Source: Streptomyces griseomycini
GTDB lineage: Bacteria > Actinomycetota > Actinomycetes > Streptomycetales > Streptomycetaceae
Direction of reading: 5' to 3'
NCBI RefSeq assembly: GCF_014203535.1
Contig: NZ_JACHJI010000009.1
Span: forward strand, 124,001 to 188,000
Length of the DNA: 64,000 bases
The position numbers and the translations under genes were made by a program. The notes below the pieces were generated by a model that saw only the letters and a list, made by a program, of their open reading frames with translations, searched no databases and had not been told where the DNA came from. This document shows, in pieces, positions 27,206 to 36,040 of this stretch; position 1 is the stretch's first letter; each line of letters begins with the position of its first letter.

Positions 27206-27649
27206 TCAGCGGCAGCTGTCCGCCGCCTCGATCAGCCGCTGGGCCTCGTCCAGCGCCGCCCGCAGCACCGCGGGGTCGGTCGCCGGGTCCGCGTCCCCGG
27301 GAGGCAGCAGCCAGTCCGAGCCCTCCACCGGCGGCTCGGGGGACGGCCGCAGCCCGCGGCCGTCGGTCTCCGTACAGGTGCTGCCCGGCACGTCCCAGGC
27401 GGCGGCCGTCCCCGGCGGCACCAGGAAGCCGAGCGTGTCACCGCCGCCGTCGTGCAGGACGGGCCCCACCGCGTCCCCGGCCCCGCGCCGCAGGATGTCG
27501 ACCGCCTCCAGGCCCTGCCGTGCCGGGACCGTGACCACGTCGCACCCCGGCGGCGCGAGGGGCGGAGCACCGCCTCCGGCGGTCGCCGCGCGTCCGGCCG
27601 CCGACACACCCGGCGGCGCCGGAGGATCGTTGCTCTGGCTGGTCACCAT
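27206..27649 (-). CDS. Conserved hypothetical protein
   Basis: 147 residues, acidic, without signal or membrane segments. Distinctive parts are GPVLHDGGGDTLGFLVPPG and the C-terminal helix DPAVLRAALDEAQRLIEAAD. These resemble the C-terminal part of short primase-polymerase-like proteins common in Streptomyces, but no catalytic motif is present here. The ATG at 27649 has GGAGG 6 nt upstream. It is divergent from the NsdA-like gene over about 295 bp. Confidence 0.7.
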   Translation of the reverse strand: MVTSQSNDPPAPPGVSAAGRAATAGGGAPPLAPPGCDVVTVPARQGLEAVDILRRGAGDAVGPVLHDGGGDTLGFLVPPGTAAAWDVPGSTCTETDGRGLRPSPEPPVEGSDWLLPPGDADPATDPAVLRAALDEAQRLIEAADSCR

Positions 27650-27943
27650 CCCGGCCTCCACCACACACACCCCTGCCTGAAGACGAGCGGTCGGGAGTCG
27701 GGGGCCTCCCGGTCCACGGGGTTCAACGCGCCGGATCGTCAACGGCAACGGCACGAGTGCGCCGCAAAGGATGGCAGATCATGGCAGATCGCGGCTGAGA
27801 TATCCGGTTTGTAGCCAAACTCCGCGTGGCGGCTCCGTCACAGCAGGTACGTTCTTGCCCGCCGGAAACAGGACGACACTCGGCAATCGACCAACTCGTC
27901 CCGAATCCGGCATGGTTCGACGGTTCGCAGAGAGGACCCGGCC

Positions 27944-29341
27944 ATGGCGTCGTCAACGGTGCCCTCGTCCCAGCCCGACCGGCCACCCCGGCCCAACCTC
28001 GTCTTCCGGCAACTGCGCGGACCGCGCTCGCCGGCCGAGTTCGCCGCGGCGGTCCGCCGGGCCGCCCGCGAGATCGGCGAGCGGGTCAGCTGCGACGCGC
28101 GGTACGTGCACCGGGTGGAGGCGGGCGAGATCCGCTGCCCCAACTACGCCTACGAACGGGTGTTCCTGCACATGTTCCCCGGCCGCACGCTGACCGACCT
28201 GGGCTTCGCGCCCCGCTCGTCGGTCCGCGGGCGCAGGGCGCGGGACGCCGCGCGTGAGACGGGCGCGGCGGACGAGCCGTACGACACGCAGGACCGGTAC
28301 GACACGTACGACCACGAGGAGAGCGACGTGCTGCGTCGCGCATTCATGACCGGCGGAGGCGCCACGGTGGCCGCCGCCTCACTGGGCCCGCTCGGGATCG
28401 CCCCGGACGCCTCGGCGGCGCAGCGCGCCGTGCGCCGCGCCGGGGCGAGCGACGCGGGCGCCCTGGAGGAAGCCGTCCGCCGGATCCGGCTGCTGGACGA
28501 CCGGCACGGGGCCGACGGTCTCTACCGGCGTGCGGCGGCACCCCTGCGCGCCGCCTACGCGCTGCTGGACGCCGGTGCGACCCGGCAGCGGACGGCGGAC
28601 CGGCTGTACGCGGGCGCCGGTGAACTGGCCATCTCGGTGGGCTGGCTGGCCCACGACTCGGGCCGCTTCGACGACGCGCGCTCGCACTACGCGGAGGCGC
28701 TGGCGACCGCGCGGGTGACCGGGGACCCGGGCCTGGAGGCGCACGCCTTCTGCAACACGGCGTTCCTCGCGCGGGACGCGGGCCGGCCCCGGGAGGCGGT
28801 GCGGGCGGCGCAGGCCGCACAGCGGGTGGCACGGTCGCTCGGCTCGCCGCGGCTGATGTCGCTGCTGGCGCTGCGCGAGGCGGGCGGCTGGGCCGGACTC
28901 GCCGACCGCACGGGCTGCGAGCAGGCCCTGGCCCGGGCACAGGCCTACTTCGAGCGCGGCCCCTCGGAGGCGGACCCCGAGTGGATGAGCTTCTACGGGG
29001 AGGCCGAACTGGAGGGCCTGGAGGCGCAGTGCTGGTCGACGCTGGGCGACTGGCCGCGCGCGGCCCGGCACGCGCGGCGGGCGGCGGAGCTGCAGGACCC
29101 GCACTTCACCCGCAACATCGCCCTGTACACGGCGGAACTGGCGGACGACCTGGCCCGCGGCGGACGCCCCGACGAGGCGGCCCAGGCCGGGATGCGGGTG
29201 CTGGACCTGCTGGCCGAGGTCCAGTCGTCCCGGATCCAGACGATGCTGGCGGGCACGTCCCGCGTCCTGCTCCCGCACCGCCGCGCCTCGGGCGTCTCGG
29301 CGTTCCTGGACCGTCACGCCTCGTTCCCCCGCGTGGTGTGA
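27944..29341 (+). CDS. NsdA-like TPR regulator
   Basis: 465 residues. The N-terminal ~90 residues resemble a helix-turn-helix (FAAAVRRAAREIGERVSCDARYVHRVEAGEIRCP). A middle segment has the twin-arginine-like RRAFMTGGGATVAAASL seen in the NsdA family, and the C-terminal two thirds are alpha-helical TPR-like repeats. NsdA proteins are negative regulators of sporulation and antibiotic production in Streptomyces. This is a paralogue, and its own role is inferred. The ATG at 27944 follows GAGGA. Confidence 0.8.
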   Translation: MASSTVPSSQPDRPPRPNLVFRQLRGPRSPAEFAAAVRRAAREIGERVSCDARYVHRVEAGEIRCPNYAYERVFLHMFPGRTLTDLGFAPRSSVRGRRARDAARETGAADEPYDTQDRYDTYDHEESDVLRRAFMTGGGATVAAASLGPLGIAPDASAAQRAVRRAGASDAGALEEAVRRIRLLDDRHGADGLYRRAAAPLRAAYALLDAGATRQRTADRLYAGAGELAISVGWLAHDSGRFDDARSHYAEALATARVTGDPGLEAHAFCNTAFLARDAGRPREAVRAAQAAQRVARSLGSPRLMSLLALREAGGWAGLADRTGCEQALARAQAYFERGPSEADPEWMSFYGEAELEGLEAQCWSTLGDWPRAARHARRAAELQDPHFTRNIALYTAELADDLARGGRPDEAAQAGMRVLDLLAEVQSSRIQTMLAGTSRVLLPHRRASGVSAFLDRHASFPRVV

Positions 29342-29369
29342 GCGGCCCCCGCGCGGCGGCGGCCGCTCC

Positions 29370-29966
29370 TCAGGGCGTCAGGTGTCCCAGGTCGTTCCAG
29401 CTCTCGAGGGCCGGCTCCCCGTACGCCCAGCCCAGGACCGACAGCGACGTCGGGTTGAGGCGGATGCGGGCCGCGAAGTCGAGGGGCAGGCCCAGCCAGC
29501 GGGCGCCGATGGAGCGCAGGACGTGCCCGTGGGCGAAGACCAGCACGTCCCGGTCGGCCGAGCGGGCCCAGGCCACCACCTCGTCCGCGCGGGCCGCCAC
29601 CTCGGCCGGGGTCTCCCCCTCGGGGACGCCGTCGCGCCAGATCAGCCAGCCGGGGCGGCCGGCCTGTATCTCGGCCGGGGTCATGCCCTCGTACGCCCCG
29701 TAGTCCCACTCCACGAGCGCGTCCCACGCGTGGGCGCGCTCGCCGAAGCCGGCGAGTTCGCAGGTCTCCCGCGCGCGTGCCAGCGGGCTGGTGCGCACCT
29801 CGACGCCCGGCAGCCCGTCGTACGGCGCCCGGTGCAGGCGCTCGCCGAGCAGCTTGGCGCCCCGTCGGCCCTCCTCCAGGAGCGGCACGTCGGTCCTGCC
29901 GGTGTGCTTGCCGGACAGCGACCAGGCGGTCTGTCCGTGCCGGGCCAGCAGGATGCGCGGTGCCAT
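29370..29966 (-). CDS. Histidine phosphatase family protein
   Basis: 198 residues of the phosphoglycerate-mutase/acid-phosphatase superfamily. The catalytic RHG motif is in LLARHGQTAW at about 5-14, and the second catalytic His is in VLVFAHGHVLR. Substrate is unknown; members act on sugar phosphates or alpha-ribazole phosphate among others. The ATG at 29966 follows GGAAGG. It converges on the NsdA-like gene. Confidence 0.88.
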   Translation of the reverse strand: MAPRILLARHGQTAWSLSGKHTGRTDVPLLEEGRRGAKLLGERLHRAPYDGLPGVEVRTSPLARARETCELAGFGERAHAWDALVEWDYGAYEGMTPAEIQAGRPGWLIWRDGVPEGETPAEVAARADEVVAWARSADRDVLVFAHGHVLRSIGARWLGLPLDFAARIRLNPTSLSVLGWAYGEPALESWNDLGHLTP

Positions 29967-30150
29967 GGGAGACCTTCCGGGTGGGGTTCGCGGGCGGACC
30001 CCTCCATCATCGCGCACCCCGGTCGCGGGCAACCCGGCGGGCGATCTCGGCGTCTATCAGGGCCGAAGGCGTCTCACGGGAGGCGCGCACACCGTAGAGT
30101 GGCTGGCCGCCGACGCGCGCCGCGCGAGAACGAAGGGGGAGGGCGATCGG

Positions 30151-31113
30151 ATGCCGCACACCGAGACACCGGGCATCGAGGCGGCCCCGGCGACCCGGCT
30201 GCGCTGGTGGACCGAGCTGCCGCTCATCCTCCTGGTGTACGCCTGCTACTCGGCGGGGCGGCTGGTCGTCCGGGGCGACGTCTCCGACGCGGTGGACCAC
30301 GGCCTGGCGATCCTGCGCATCGAGAAGGCCCTGTACCTCAACGCCGAGCACCCGCTGAACCGTCTCTTCACCCGGGAACCGTGGCTGGGCATACCGGCCG
30401 ACTTCTGGTACGCGTCGCTGCACTACCTGGTGACGCCCGCGATCCTGGTCTGGCTGTTCCGGTCCCGCGCGGTGCGCTACCGCGCCGCCCGCACCTGGCT
30501 GATGACGTCCACCTTCATCGGCCTGATCGGCTTCACCCTGCTGCCCACCTGCCCGCCCCGGCTGCTCGACGCGAGCCACGGCTTCGTGGACACGATGGCC
30601 CACTACAGCTCCTGGGGCTGGTGGGGCGGCGAGGCGAGCGCCCCGCGGGGCCTGGGCGGGATGACCAACCAGTACGCGGCGATGCCGAGCCTGCACGTGG
30701 GCTGGGCGCTGTGGTGCGGGGTGGTCCTGTGGCGGTACGGCAACGGCTCGCTCCTGACGCGGACGGCCGCCGTGGTCTACCCGCTGGTGACCACGATCGT
30801 GGTGATGGGCACGGCGAACCACTACTTCCTCGACGCGGCCGCGGGGGCCGCGGTCATGGGCGCCGGACTGCTGCTGACCCCGGCCGTGGTGCGGTACGCC
30901 GACCTGGTCAAGTCCCGGCTCCTGCCCCGCCGCACACCGGTCACGGCACCCTCCTCCGGCACGCGTTCCCCGGTTGTCAGTGCGGGATGCCAGACTTCCG
31001 CGGGTGAGCGAATTCCACGGCAGCGGCAGCACGAGCCGCGGTACGGACCAGGAACCGAGCCGGACGCCTCCCCCTCGGACGCGGGGGAAGGGGCTCCGGC
31101 ACCGGCTCGCTGA
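30151..31113 (+). CDS. PAP2-superfamily membrane phosphatase
   Basis: 320 residues with about six membrane helices and the PAP2 motifs PSLHVGWALW and NHYFLDAAAGA (catalytic histidines). It is probably an inositol phosphoryl/lipid phosphate phosphatase at the membrane. The C-terminal ~50 residues are low-complexity and lie in the region overlapping the next gene, so that tail may be a by-product of the overlap. The ATG at 30151 follows GGGGGAGGG. Confidence 0.85.
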   Translation: MPHTETPGIEAAPATRLRWWTELPLILLVYACYSAGRLVVRGDVSDAVDHGLAILRIEKALYLNAEHPLNRLFTREPWLGIPADFWYASLHYLVTPAILVWLFRSRAVRYRAARTWLMTSTFIGLIGFTLLPTCPPRLLDASHGFVDTMAHYSSWGWWGGEASAPRGLGGMTNQYAAMPSLHVGWALWCGVVLWRYGNGSLLTRTAAVVYPLVTTIVVMGTANHYFLDAAAGAAVMGAGLLLTPAVVRYADLVKSRLLPRRTPVTAPSSGTRSPVVSAGCQTSAGERIPRQRQHEPRYGPGTEPDASPSDAGEGAPAPAR

Positions 31114-32236
31114 GCTGCGCGGTCCCGAGGTCCCGGCCAAGGCGCTGGACGCGCGCGCCCTGGCCGCCCTCGCCGCCAACCCGGGCTGCAGGCGGCGCGC
31201 GATCCTCGACGGCGCCGGGGTGGACAAGGCGGCGCTGGCGGGTGCGTTGGGTGCGCCGTCGGTCTTCGGGCAGTCGCAGTTCGCGTTCGTGCGGGGCAAC
31301 GCGTTCGAGGCGAAGGTCAAGGCCGACGGCGGCACGGAACTGCTGCGGCTGGCCCACGAGAAGCTGGACCGCGCGGCCGAACCGCCCGCCGCCGCGCGGG
31401 TGCCCGACCTGACCGCCTCCGGTCCCGAGGGGCGTCTGGAGCGGACGAGACTGGCGCTGCGCGAGGCCGCGGAGGAGTCCGCCGCGACCCCGGGCACCTG
31501 GACGCTGCTCGACCACCCGATGCTCGCGCTCGACGTCGCCGGCTCCCCCGCCTTCCTGGAGCCGGACGCGGTGGTGGTGCACCCGGACGGCAGCTGGACG
31601 GTCGTGGAGATCAAGTCCTTCCCGATGCTGGACGGCGCCGCGGACCCGGCGAAGGTCGGCGCGGCGGCCCGTCAGGCGGCGGTGTACGTCCTGGCGTTGG
31701 AGAAGGTGGCCGGCGCGCTCGCCCCCTCCCCGCGCGTACGGCACCGGATCCTGCTGGTGTGCCCCAAGGACTTCTCCAACCTGCCCACCGCGTCCGCCGT
31801 GGACGTGCGCAAGCAGCGAGCGGTGACGGCCCGTCAGCTGTCCCGGCTCACCCGGATCGAGGAGATCGCCGACACGCTCCCCGAGGGCACGTGCTTCTCG
31901 CCGGAACTGCCCGCCGAGCGGCTGGCGGCGGCCGTGGAGTCGGTCCCGGCGACCTACGCGCCGGAGTGCCTGTCCGCGTGCGAACTGGCCTTCCACTGCC
32001 GGGACCGCTCCCGCGCGGCCGGCGCGGTGACCTCCCTGGGCCGCCCGGTCCGCGCCGAACTGGGCGGCCTCACCACGGTCGAGGACGTGCTGGCGGCGGC
32101 CCGGGGCCGGGCCGGCGACCCCGACGACCCGGCGGTGGCGGCACTGCGCAGGGCCGCGGCCCTGCGCGCGGAGGCGCTGGGCGCCGCGGGCGCGGCCGCC
32201 CCCACCGCCGTCCGGGAGGTGTCCCCTTGTCGCTGA
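31004..32236 (+). CDS. Fe-S type PD-(D/E)XK nuclease (RecB/Cas4/Dna2-like)
   Basis: About 410 residues with all motifs of the RecB-type nuclease fold: RGNAFE near 98-102 (motif I), Asp188 in FLEPDAVVV, E202-x-K204 in VVEIK, and Q224-x3-Y228 in RQAAVY. A lone Cys62 before the domain and a C-terminal C322-x3-C326-x5-C332 copy the cysteine layout that holds a 4Fe-4S cluster in Dna2, AddB and Cas4. It should cut DNA ends or single strands with Mg2+. The GTG at 31004 overlaps the PAP2 gene by 110 nt and lacks a strong ribosome site; a later start is possible. It overlaps the next gene by 10 nt. Confidence 0.8.
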   Translation: MSEFHGSGSTSRGTDQEPSRTPPPRTRGKGLRHRLAELRGPEVPAKALDARALAALAANPGCRRRAILDGAGVDKAALAGALGAPSVFGQSQFAFVRGNAFEAKVKADGGTELLRLAHEKLDRAAEPPAAARVPDLTASGPEGRLERTRLALREAAEESAATPGTWTLLDHPMLALDVAGSPAFLEPDAVVVHPDGSWTVVEIKSFPMLDGAADPAKVGAAARQAAVYVLALEKVAGALAPSPRVRHRILLVCPKDFSNLPTASAVDVRKQRAVTARQLSRLTRIEEIADTLPEGTCFSPELPAERLAAAVESVPATYAPECLSACELAFHCRDRSRAAGAVTSLGRPVRAELGGLTTVEDVLAAARGRAGDPDDPAVAALRRAAALRAEALGAAGAAAPTAVREVSPCR

Positions 32237-33828
32237 TCGCGACCCTCGCCCGCCTCGAGGCCGTCAGCACCGGCCGCGCCCAGCCCGTCGCCACCGTCCG
32301 GCACCGGCACCTGTCCGAGCGGCCGCTGGTGTTCGTCCCGCTCACCACCGCCGGCGAGGCGGGCGCCCCGCTCGGCGCGCTGGTGGGCACCGACCGGGAC
32401 GCGCCGCGGCTGCTGGTCGTCCCGCAGCCGCGCGACCGCGACCTCAGGTCCGCCTTCCTCGCCGAACTGGCCGACGTGGTCCTGCCGTACGTCGACGGGT
32501 TCGCCGACGCCGTGGAGGCGGCCGAGCGCGCCGAGACCGACCCGGAGACCGGCAAGCGGGTCAAGGTCGAGGTCGAGCTGTGCGCGGACGCGCCCCAGCT
32601 GATCGTGCCGAGCCGGGCGGGCGTCGACTTCGTACGGCTCCTGGGCCGCTCCATGCGCTTCAGGCGCACGGCGGAGCAGGACCCGGAGGCCCCGTTCCCG
32701 GCGCCGCCCCGGGTGCCGCTGCTGGGGCGGTGGCTGACGCACTTCGGGGAGCGGGCCCGGGTGCCCGGCTCGTCGCTGCTGCTGGCCATGACCGACCTGC
32801 TGGGCCGGCACTGGGCGACCGGGCAGTCCACGCTGGAGGACCAGCACCTGGGGGCGCTGCTCGCCTGGATCGCCCCGCCCGGGGGGCGCTCCGGCGCCGA
32901 GGCGGCGCAGGAGGCCGAGCTCGCGCGGGACGCCGACGGCCAACTGGTGTGCCCGCCCGCGGGCCCGGCGACCGACCCGGCGTTCGACAACAGGCTGCTC
33001 GCCCCGGCCATCGAGCGCTACGACCGGGCCCGCACCGCGCTCGCCGCCGCGGAGGACGGACTGGAGGCCGACGACCGCCTCGGCGCCCTGACCGCCGCCG
33101 AGCGGGAGATCCGCGCGCTGGTGGAGAGCCGTACGCGGCCCACCTGGGACGCGGTGTGGCACGGCCTCGACCTGCTGCGGGAGCTGCCTCCGGGCGCGCG
33201 CGTCGAGGAGCGGTGGACGCGCGACCGCTGGTCGTTCACCGGTCACCGGGACCGGGTGCTGGCCGGTGAGCCGCCGCAGCCGCGCCGCGACGACGCGGTC
33301 ACCGCGGCGAACAAGCTGGCCGTGCGCGAGCGGGAGCAGACCCGGCTGGAGGCCCAGGAGGCCCTGGACGACCCGCTGGTGATGGCGGGCCGGCGGCTGG
33401 CCGGGGAGGCCTTCGCGGGCGAGGTGGTCGACGTGGTGATGGCGTACAGCGAGAGCAAGCGGCCCAGCCCCCGCCCGCTGGTCACCGTCCGCACGGACGA
33501 CCGCCCGCACCTAGGGGAGCGGGCACGGGCGTACCGGTCGCTCGGGGGGAAGCCGCAGACGGCGGAGTTCGTGGGCTACGAGACCGGCCCGGAGGACGGT
33601 CTGGTCGTCCTGCGCGTCATGGACAGGATGGGCCGGGGCAAGGAACCGGAGGAAGGATCGGTTCCGGAGAAGGGCGACCGCGTGTGCTTCACGCTGTTCG
33701 AGCACGAACCGCGCGGCGGGGCGAAGCTGCCCGACCCGGAGGAGACGCCGTGGACCCACGGCGGTCCGCCCGGTGAGGAGGCCGTACCGGAGCCCGCCGA
33801 TCCGGTGACCGAGGAGGACGTGCTGTGA
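32227..33828 (+). CDS. Unknown protein between nuclease and helicase genes
   Basis: 533 residues, no signal or membrane segments. The start is a TTG at 32227 with GGAGGT 6 nt upstream, inside the end of the nuclease gene. The middle (about 250-420) is charged and helical, possibly a stalk. The region about 425-500 (TAEFVGYETGPEDGLVVLRV followed by a PEKGDRVCFTLFEH segment) looks like a small beta-barrel such as domain 1B of UPF1/Dna2 helicases. I know no family for it. Overlaps with both neighbours suggest a fixed stoichiometric complex with nuclease and helicase. Confidence 0.75.
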   Translation: MSLIATLARLEAVSTGRAQPVATVRHRHLSERPLVFVPLTTAGEAGAPLGALVGTDRDAPRLLVVPQPRDRDLRSAFLAELADVVLPYVDGFADAVEAAERAETDPETGKRVKVEVELCADAPQLIVPSRAGVDFVRLLGRSMRFRRTAEQDPEAPFPAPPRVPLLGRWLTHFGERARVPGSSLLLAMTDLLGRHWATGQSTLEDQHLGALLAWIAPPGGRSGAEAAQEAELARDADGQLVCPPAGPATDPAFDNRLLAPAIERYDRARTALAAAEDGLEADDRLGALTAAEREIRALVESRTRPTWDAVWHGLDLLRELPPGARVEERWTRDRWSFTGHRDRVLAGEPPQPRRDDAVTAANKLAVREREQTRLEAQEALDDPLVMAGRRLAGEAFAGEVVDVVMAYSESKRPSPRPLVTVRTDDRPHLGERARAYRSLGGKPQTAEFVGYETGPEDGLVVLRVMDRMGRGKEPEEGSVPEKGDRVCFTLFEHEPRGGAKLPDPEETPWTHGGPPGEEAVPEPADPVTEEDVL

Positions 33829-35174
33829 CCGCCCCTGCCCAGCAGGCCGTGTTCGACCCGGGTGCCGCCGCGAGCCGCGCCACCGACGCGATCCTCCGCG
33901 ACACCCTGCGCGGTGCCACGCGCGGTGTCGTCGTCGACTCCCCGCCGGGCGCCGGCAAGTCCACGCTGGTGGTGCGGGCGGCGCTGGAGCTGGCGGAGGC
34001 GGGGCGTCCGCTGATGGTGGTGGCACAGACCAACGCGCAGGTCGACGACCTGGTGCTGCGGCTCGCCGAGAAGAACCCCGACCTGCCGGTGGGCCGGCTG
34101 CACAGCAGCGACACCGACCCGTACGACAAGGCGCTCGACGCGCTGGAGAACGTGCGCACGTCGGCGAAGGCGGCCGATCTCGTCGGCCTGGGCGTGGTGC
34201 TCTCCACGGCGGCGAAGTGGGCGCACGTCAAGGGCGTCGAACCGTGGGAGCACGCGATCGTGGACGAGGCGTACCAGATGCGCTCGGACGCGCTGCTCGC
34301 CGTGGCCAACCTGTTCGAGCGGGCGCTGTTCGTGGGCGACCCGGGCCAGCTGGACCCCTTCTCCGTCGTGGGCAGCGAGCAGTGGGCGGGCCTGTCGTAC
34401 GACCCCTCCGCGTCGGCGGTGACCACGCTGCTCGCCCACAACCCCGGGCTGCCGCAGCACCGGCTGCCGGTGTCGTGGCGGCTCCCGGCATCGGCGGCCC
34501 CCCTGGTGTCCGACGCCTTCTACCCGTACACGCCGTTCCGCAGCGGCACCGGTCACGGTGACCGCAGGCTGACCCTCGGCGTCCCGTCGGACGGTTCGGG
34601 TCCGGACCGGGTGATCGACGAGGCGGCCGAGTCGGGCTGGGGCCTGCTGGAGCTGCCCGCCCGGCACACCCCGCGCACGGACCCGGAGGCGGTGCGGGCG
34701 GTGGCGACGGTCGTGCGCAGGCTGCTGGACCGCGGCGGCGCGGCCGTGTCCGAGCGGTCACCGGACCCCGTCCCGCTGACCGCCGACCGGATCGCCGTCG
34801 GCACCGCGCACCGGGACCAGGCGGCGGCGGTGCGGGCGGCGCTCGCGGAGCTGGGCGTGACGGAGGTCACGGTCGACACGGCGAACCGCCTGCAGGGCCG
34901 GGAGTACGACGTCACGGTGGTCCTGCACCCGCTCTCCGGCCGCCCCGACGCCACCGCCTTCCACCTGGAGACGGGCCGGCTGTGCGTCCTCGCCTCCCGG
35001 CACCGGCACGCGTGCATCGTGGTGTGCCGGGAGGGGGTGGGCGACCTGCTGGACGACTACCCGTCCACGGAACCGGTCCAGCTGGGCACGCTGGTGAAGT
35101 TCCCGGACGGCTGGGAGGCGAACCACGCGGTGCTGGCGCACCTGGCGGAGCACCGGGTGGCCTGGCGGCCCTGA
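33825..35174 (+). CDS. SF1 (Dna2/UPF1-like) helicase
   Basis: 449 residues holding two RecA-like domains and little else. Walker A is PPGAGKST at about 42-49, motif Ia VVAQTNAQVDDLV, Walker B IVDEAY, motif III FVGDPGQLDPF, motif IV LPVSWRLP, motif V VTVDTANRLQGREYD, and motif VI LASRHRHA. The layout and motif V/VI match SF1B 5'-3' helicases of the Dna2/UPF1 group but lack their accessory N-terminal domains, which the two upstream genes may supply. The GTG overlaps the preceding stop by 4 nt. Confidence 0.88.
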   Translation: MTAPAQQAVFDPGAAASRATDAILRDTLRGATRGVVVDSPPGAGKSTLVVRAALELAEAGRPLMVVAQTNAQVDDLVLRLAEKNPDLPVGRLHSSDTDPYDKALDALENVRTSAKAADLVGLGVVLSTAAKWAHVKGVEPWEHAIVDEAYQMRSDALLAVANLFERALFVGDPGQLDPFSVVGSEQWAGLSYDPSASAVTTLLAHNPGLPQHRLPVSWRLPASAAPLVSDAFYPYTPFRSGTGHGDRRLTLGVPSDGSGPDRVIDEAAESGWGLLELPARHTPRTDPEAVRAVATVVRRLLDRGGAAVSERSPDPVPLTADRIAVGTAHRDQAAAVRAALAELGVTEVTVDTANRLQGREYDVTVVLHPLSGRPDATAFHLETGRLCVLASRHRHACIVVCREGVGDLLDDYPSTEPVQLGTLVKFPDGWEANHAVLAHLAEHRVAWRP

Positions 35175-35535
35175 CCGCCCCTCCGGCACGCCCCCGGGCA
35201 GGCGGTCGACGCGGCACCCCCCGACCCGCCGGACGGAGTCCGGCGCCCGGGCGTGAGGGGGTGTGCCGTCAGTGAGCGGCCCGGCCTTGCGCGGCCGGGG
35301 TGACGAGGCCGCTCCCGGCGGTGCGGTCGTCGTCACCGACCGCACCGGGGTGAGGGGCTCTGCGGCGGAGCCCTCCGCCACCGGTGCCGGTGCGGGGCCG
35401 GTGGCGGTCGTACCGGTGGAGCCGGTCGGGGAACGCCGCCCGGCGGAGGGGCGAGGCCCTCTTGCGGGGGCGCGGGACAATGGACGGTGGCCCACTTCCC
35501 TGGGGGCCGATCGCGACGTACGAGAGGGAGAGACC
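35175..35535. other. Intergenic region after the helicase gene
   Basis: 361 bp. An open frame continues upstream of the next gene but has no ribosome site and low-complexity Gly/Ala/Arg translation. I see no convincing hairpin, operator or RNA. The last 25 bp carry the ribosome site GAGAGGGAG of the 121-residue protein. Confidence 0.5.
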
Positions 35536-35901
35536 ATGGCGGAGCCCACGCCGCGTCGGGACGAACCGCGGCTACGCCCCGCGCCCCTGCTGTTCGAGCC
35601 CGCGGCGGCGGCCGCCGACCCCGAGCACTTCTTCGACCTGGAGTCGATCGAGGATCCGCGCGCGCTGCTGGAGCGGGCGACGGAGTTGACGCTCGCGTTC
35701 CGCGCCGCGGCGGACCGGGCGACGGAGTTCCAGGCGATGGCGGCGGCCCAGCTGGCCGACCCCCGGCGTTTCGACCGGCTGACGGCGGCCGACATCGCGG
35801 AGCACGCCGAGTGGACCGAGGACTACACGAAGAAGATGATCGAGTTCGGGCGGGACCTGATGCGCGACGGGGAGGGCCGGGGGGACGTCGACCCGATGTG
35901 A
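35536..35901 (+). CDS. Conserved small helical protein
   Basis: 121 residues, strongly acidic, predicted helical from about residue 30 (EHFFDLESIEDPRALLERATEL; later HAEWTEDYTKKMIEFGRDL). No signal, membrane segment or known motif. The ATG at 35536 follows GAGAGGGAG at good spacing. It lies downstream of the nuclease-helicase operon in the same direction but 361 bp away, so membership is uncertain. Confidence 0.7.
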   Translation: MAEPTPRRDEPRLRPAPLLFEPAAAAADPEHFFDLESIEDPRALLERATELTLAFRAAADRATEFQAMAAAQLADPRRFDRLTAADIAEHAEWTEDYTKKMIEFGRDLMRDGEGRGDVDPM

Positions 35902-36040
35902 TCCTCCCGACACCGCCGGCCCCTGCTCGAACAGGCGTGGCACGTGCCAGGCGGGCACGATACCGCCTCCCCCGGCACCGCGTCCCGGATTCCGGCGACC
36001 CCGGGGGACCGCTCCCTCACGGCCGGTAGACCTGTGCGTC

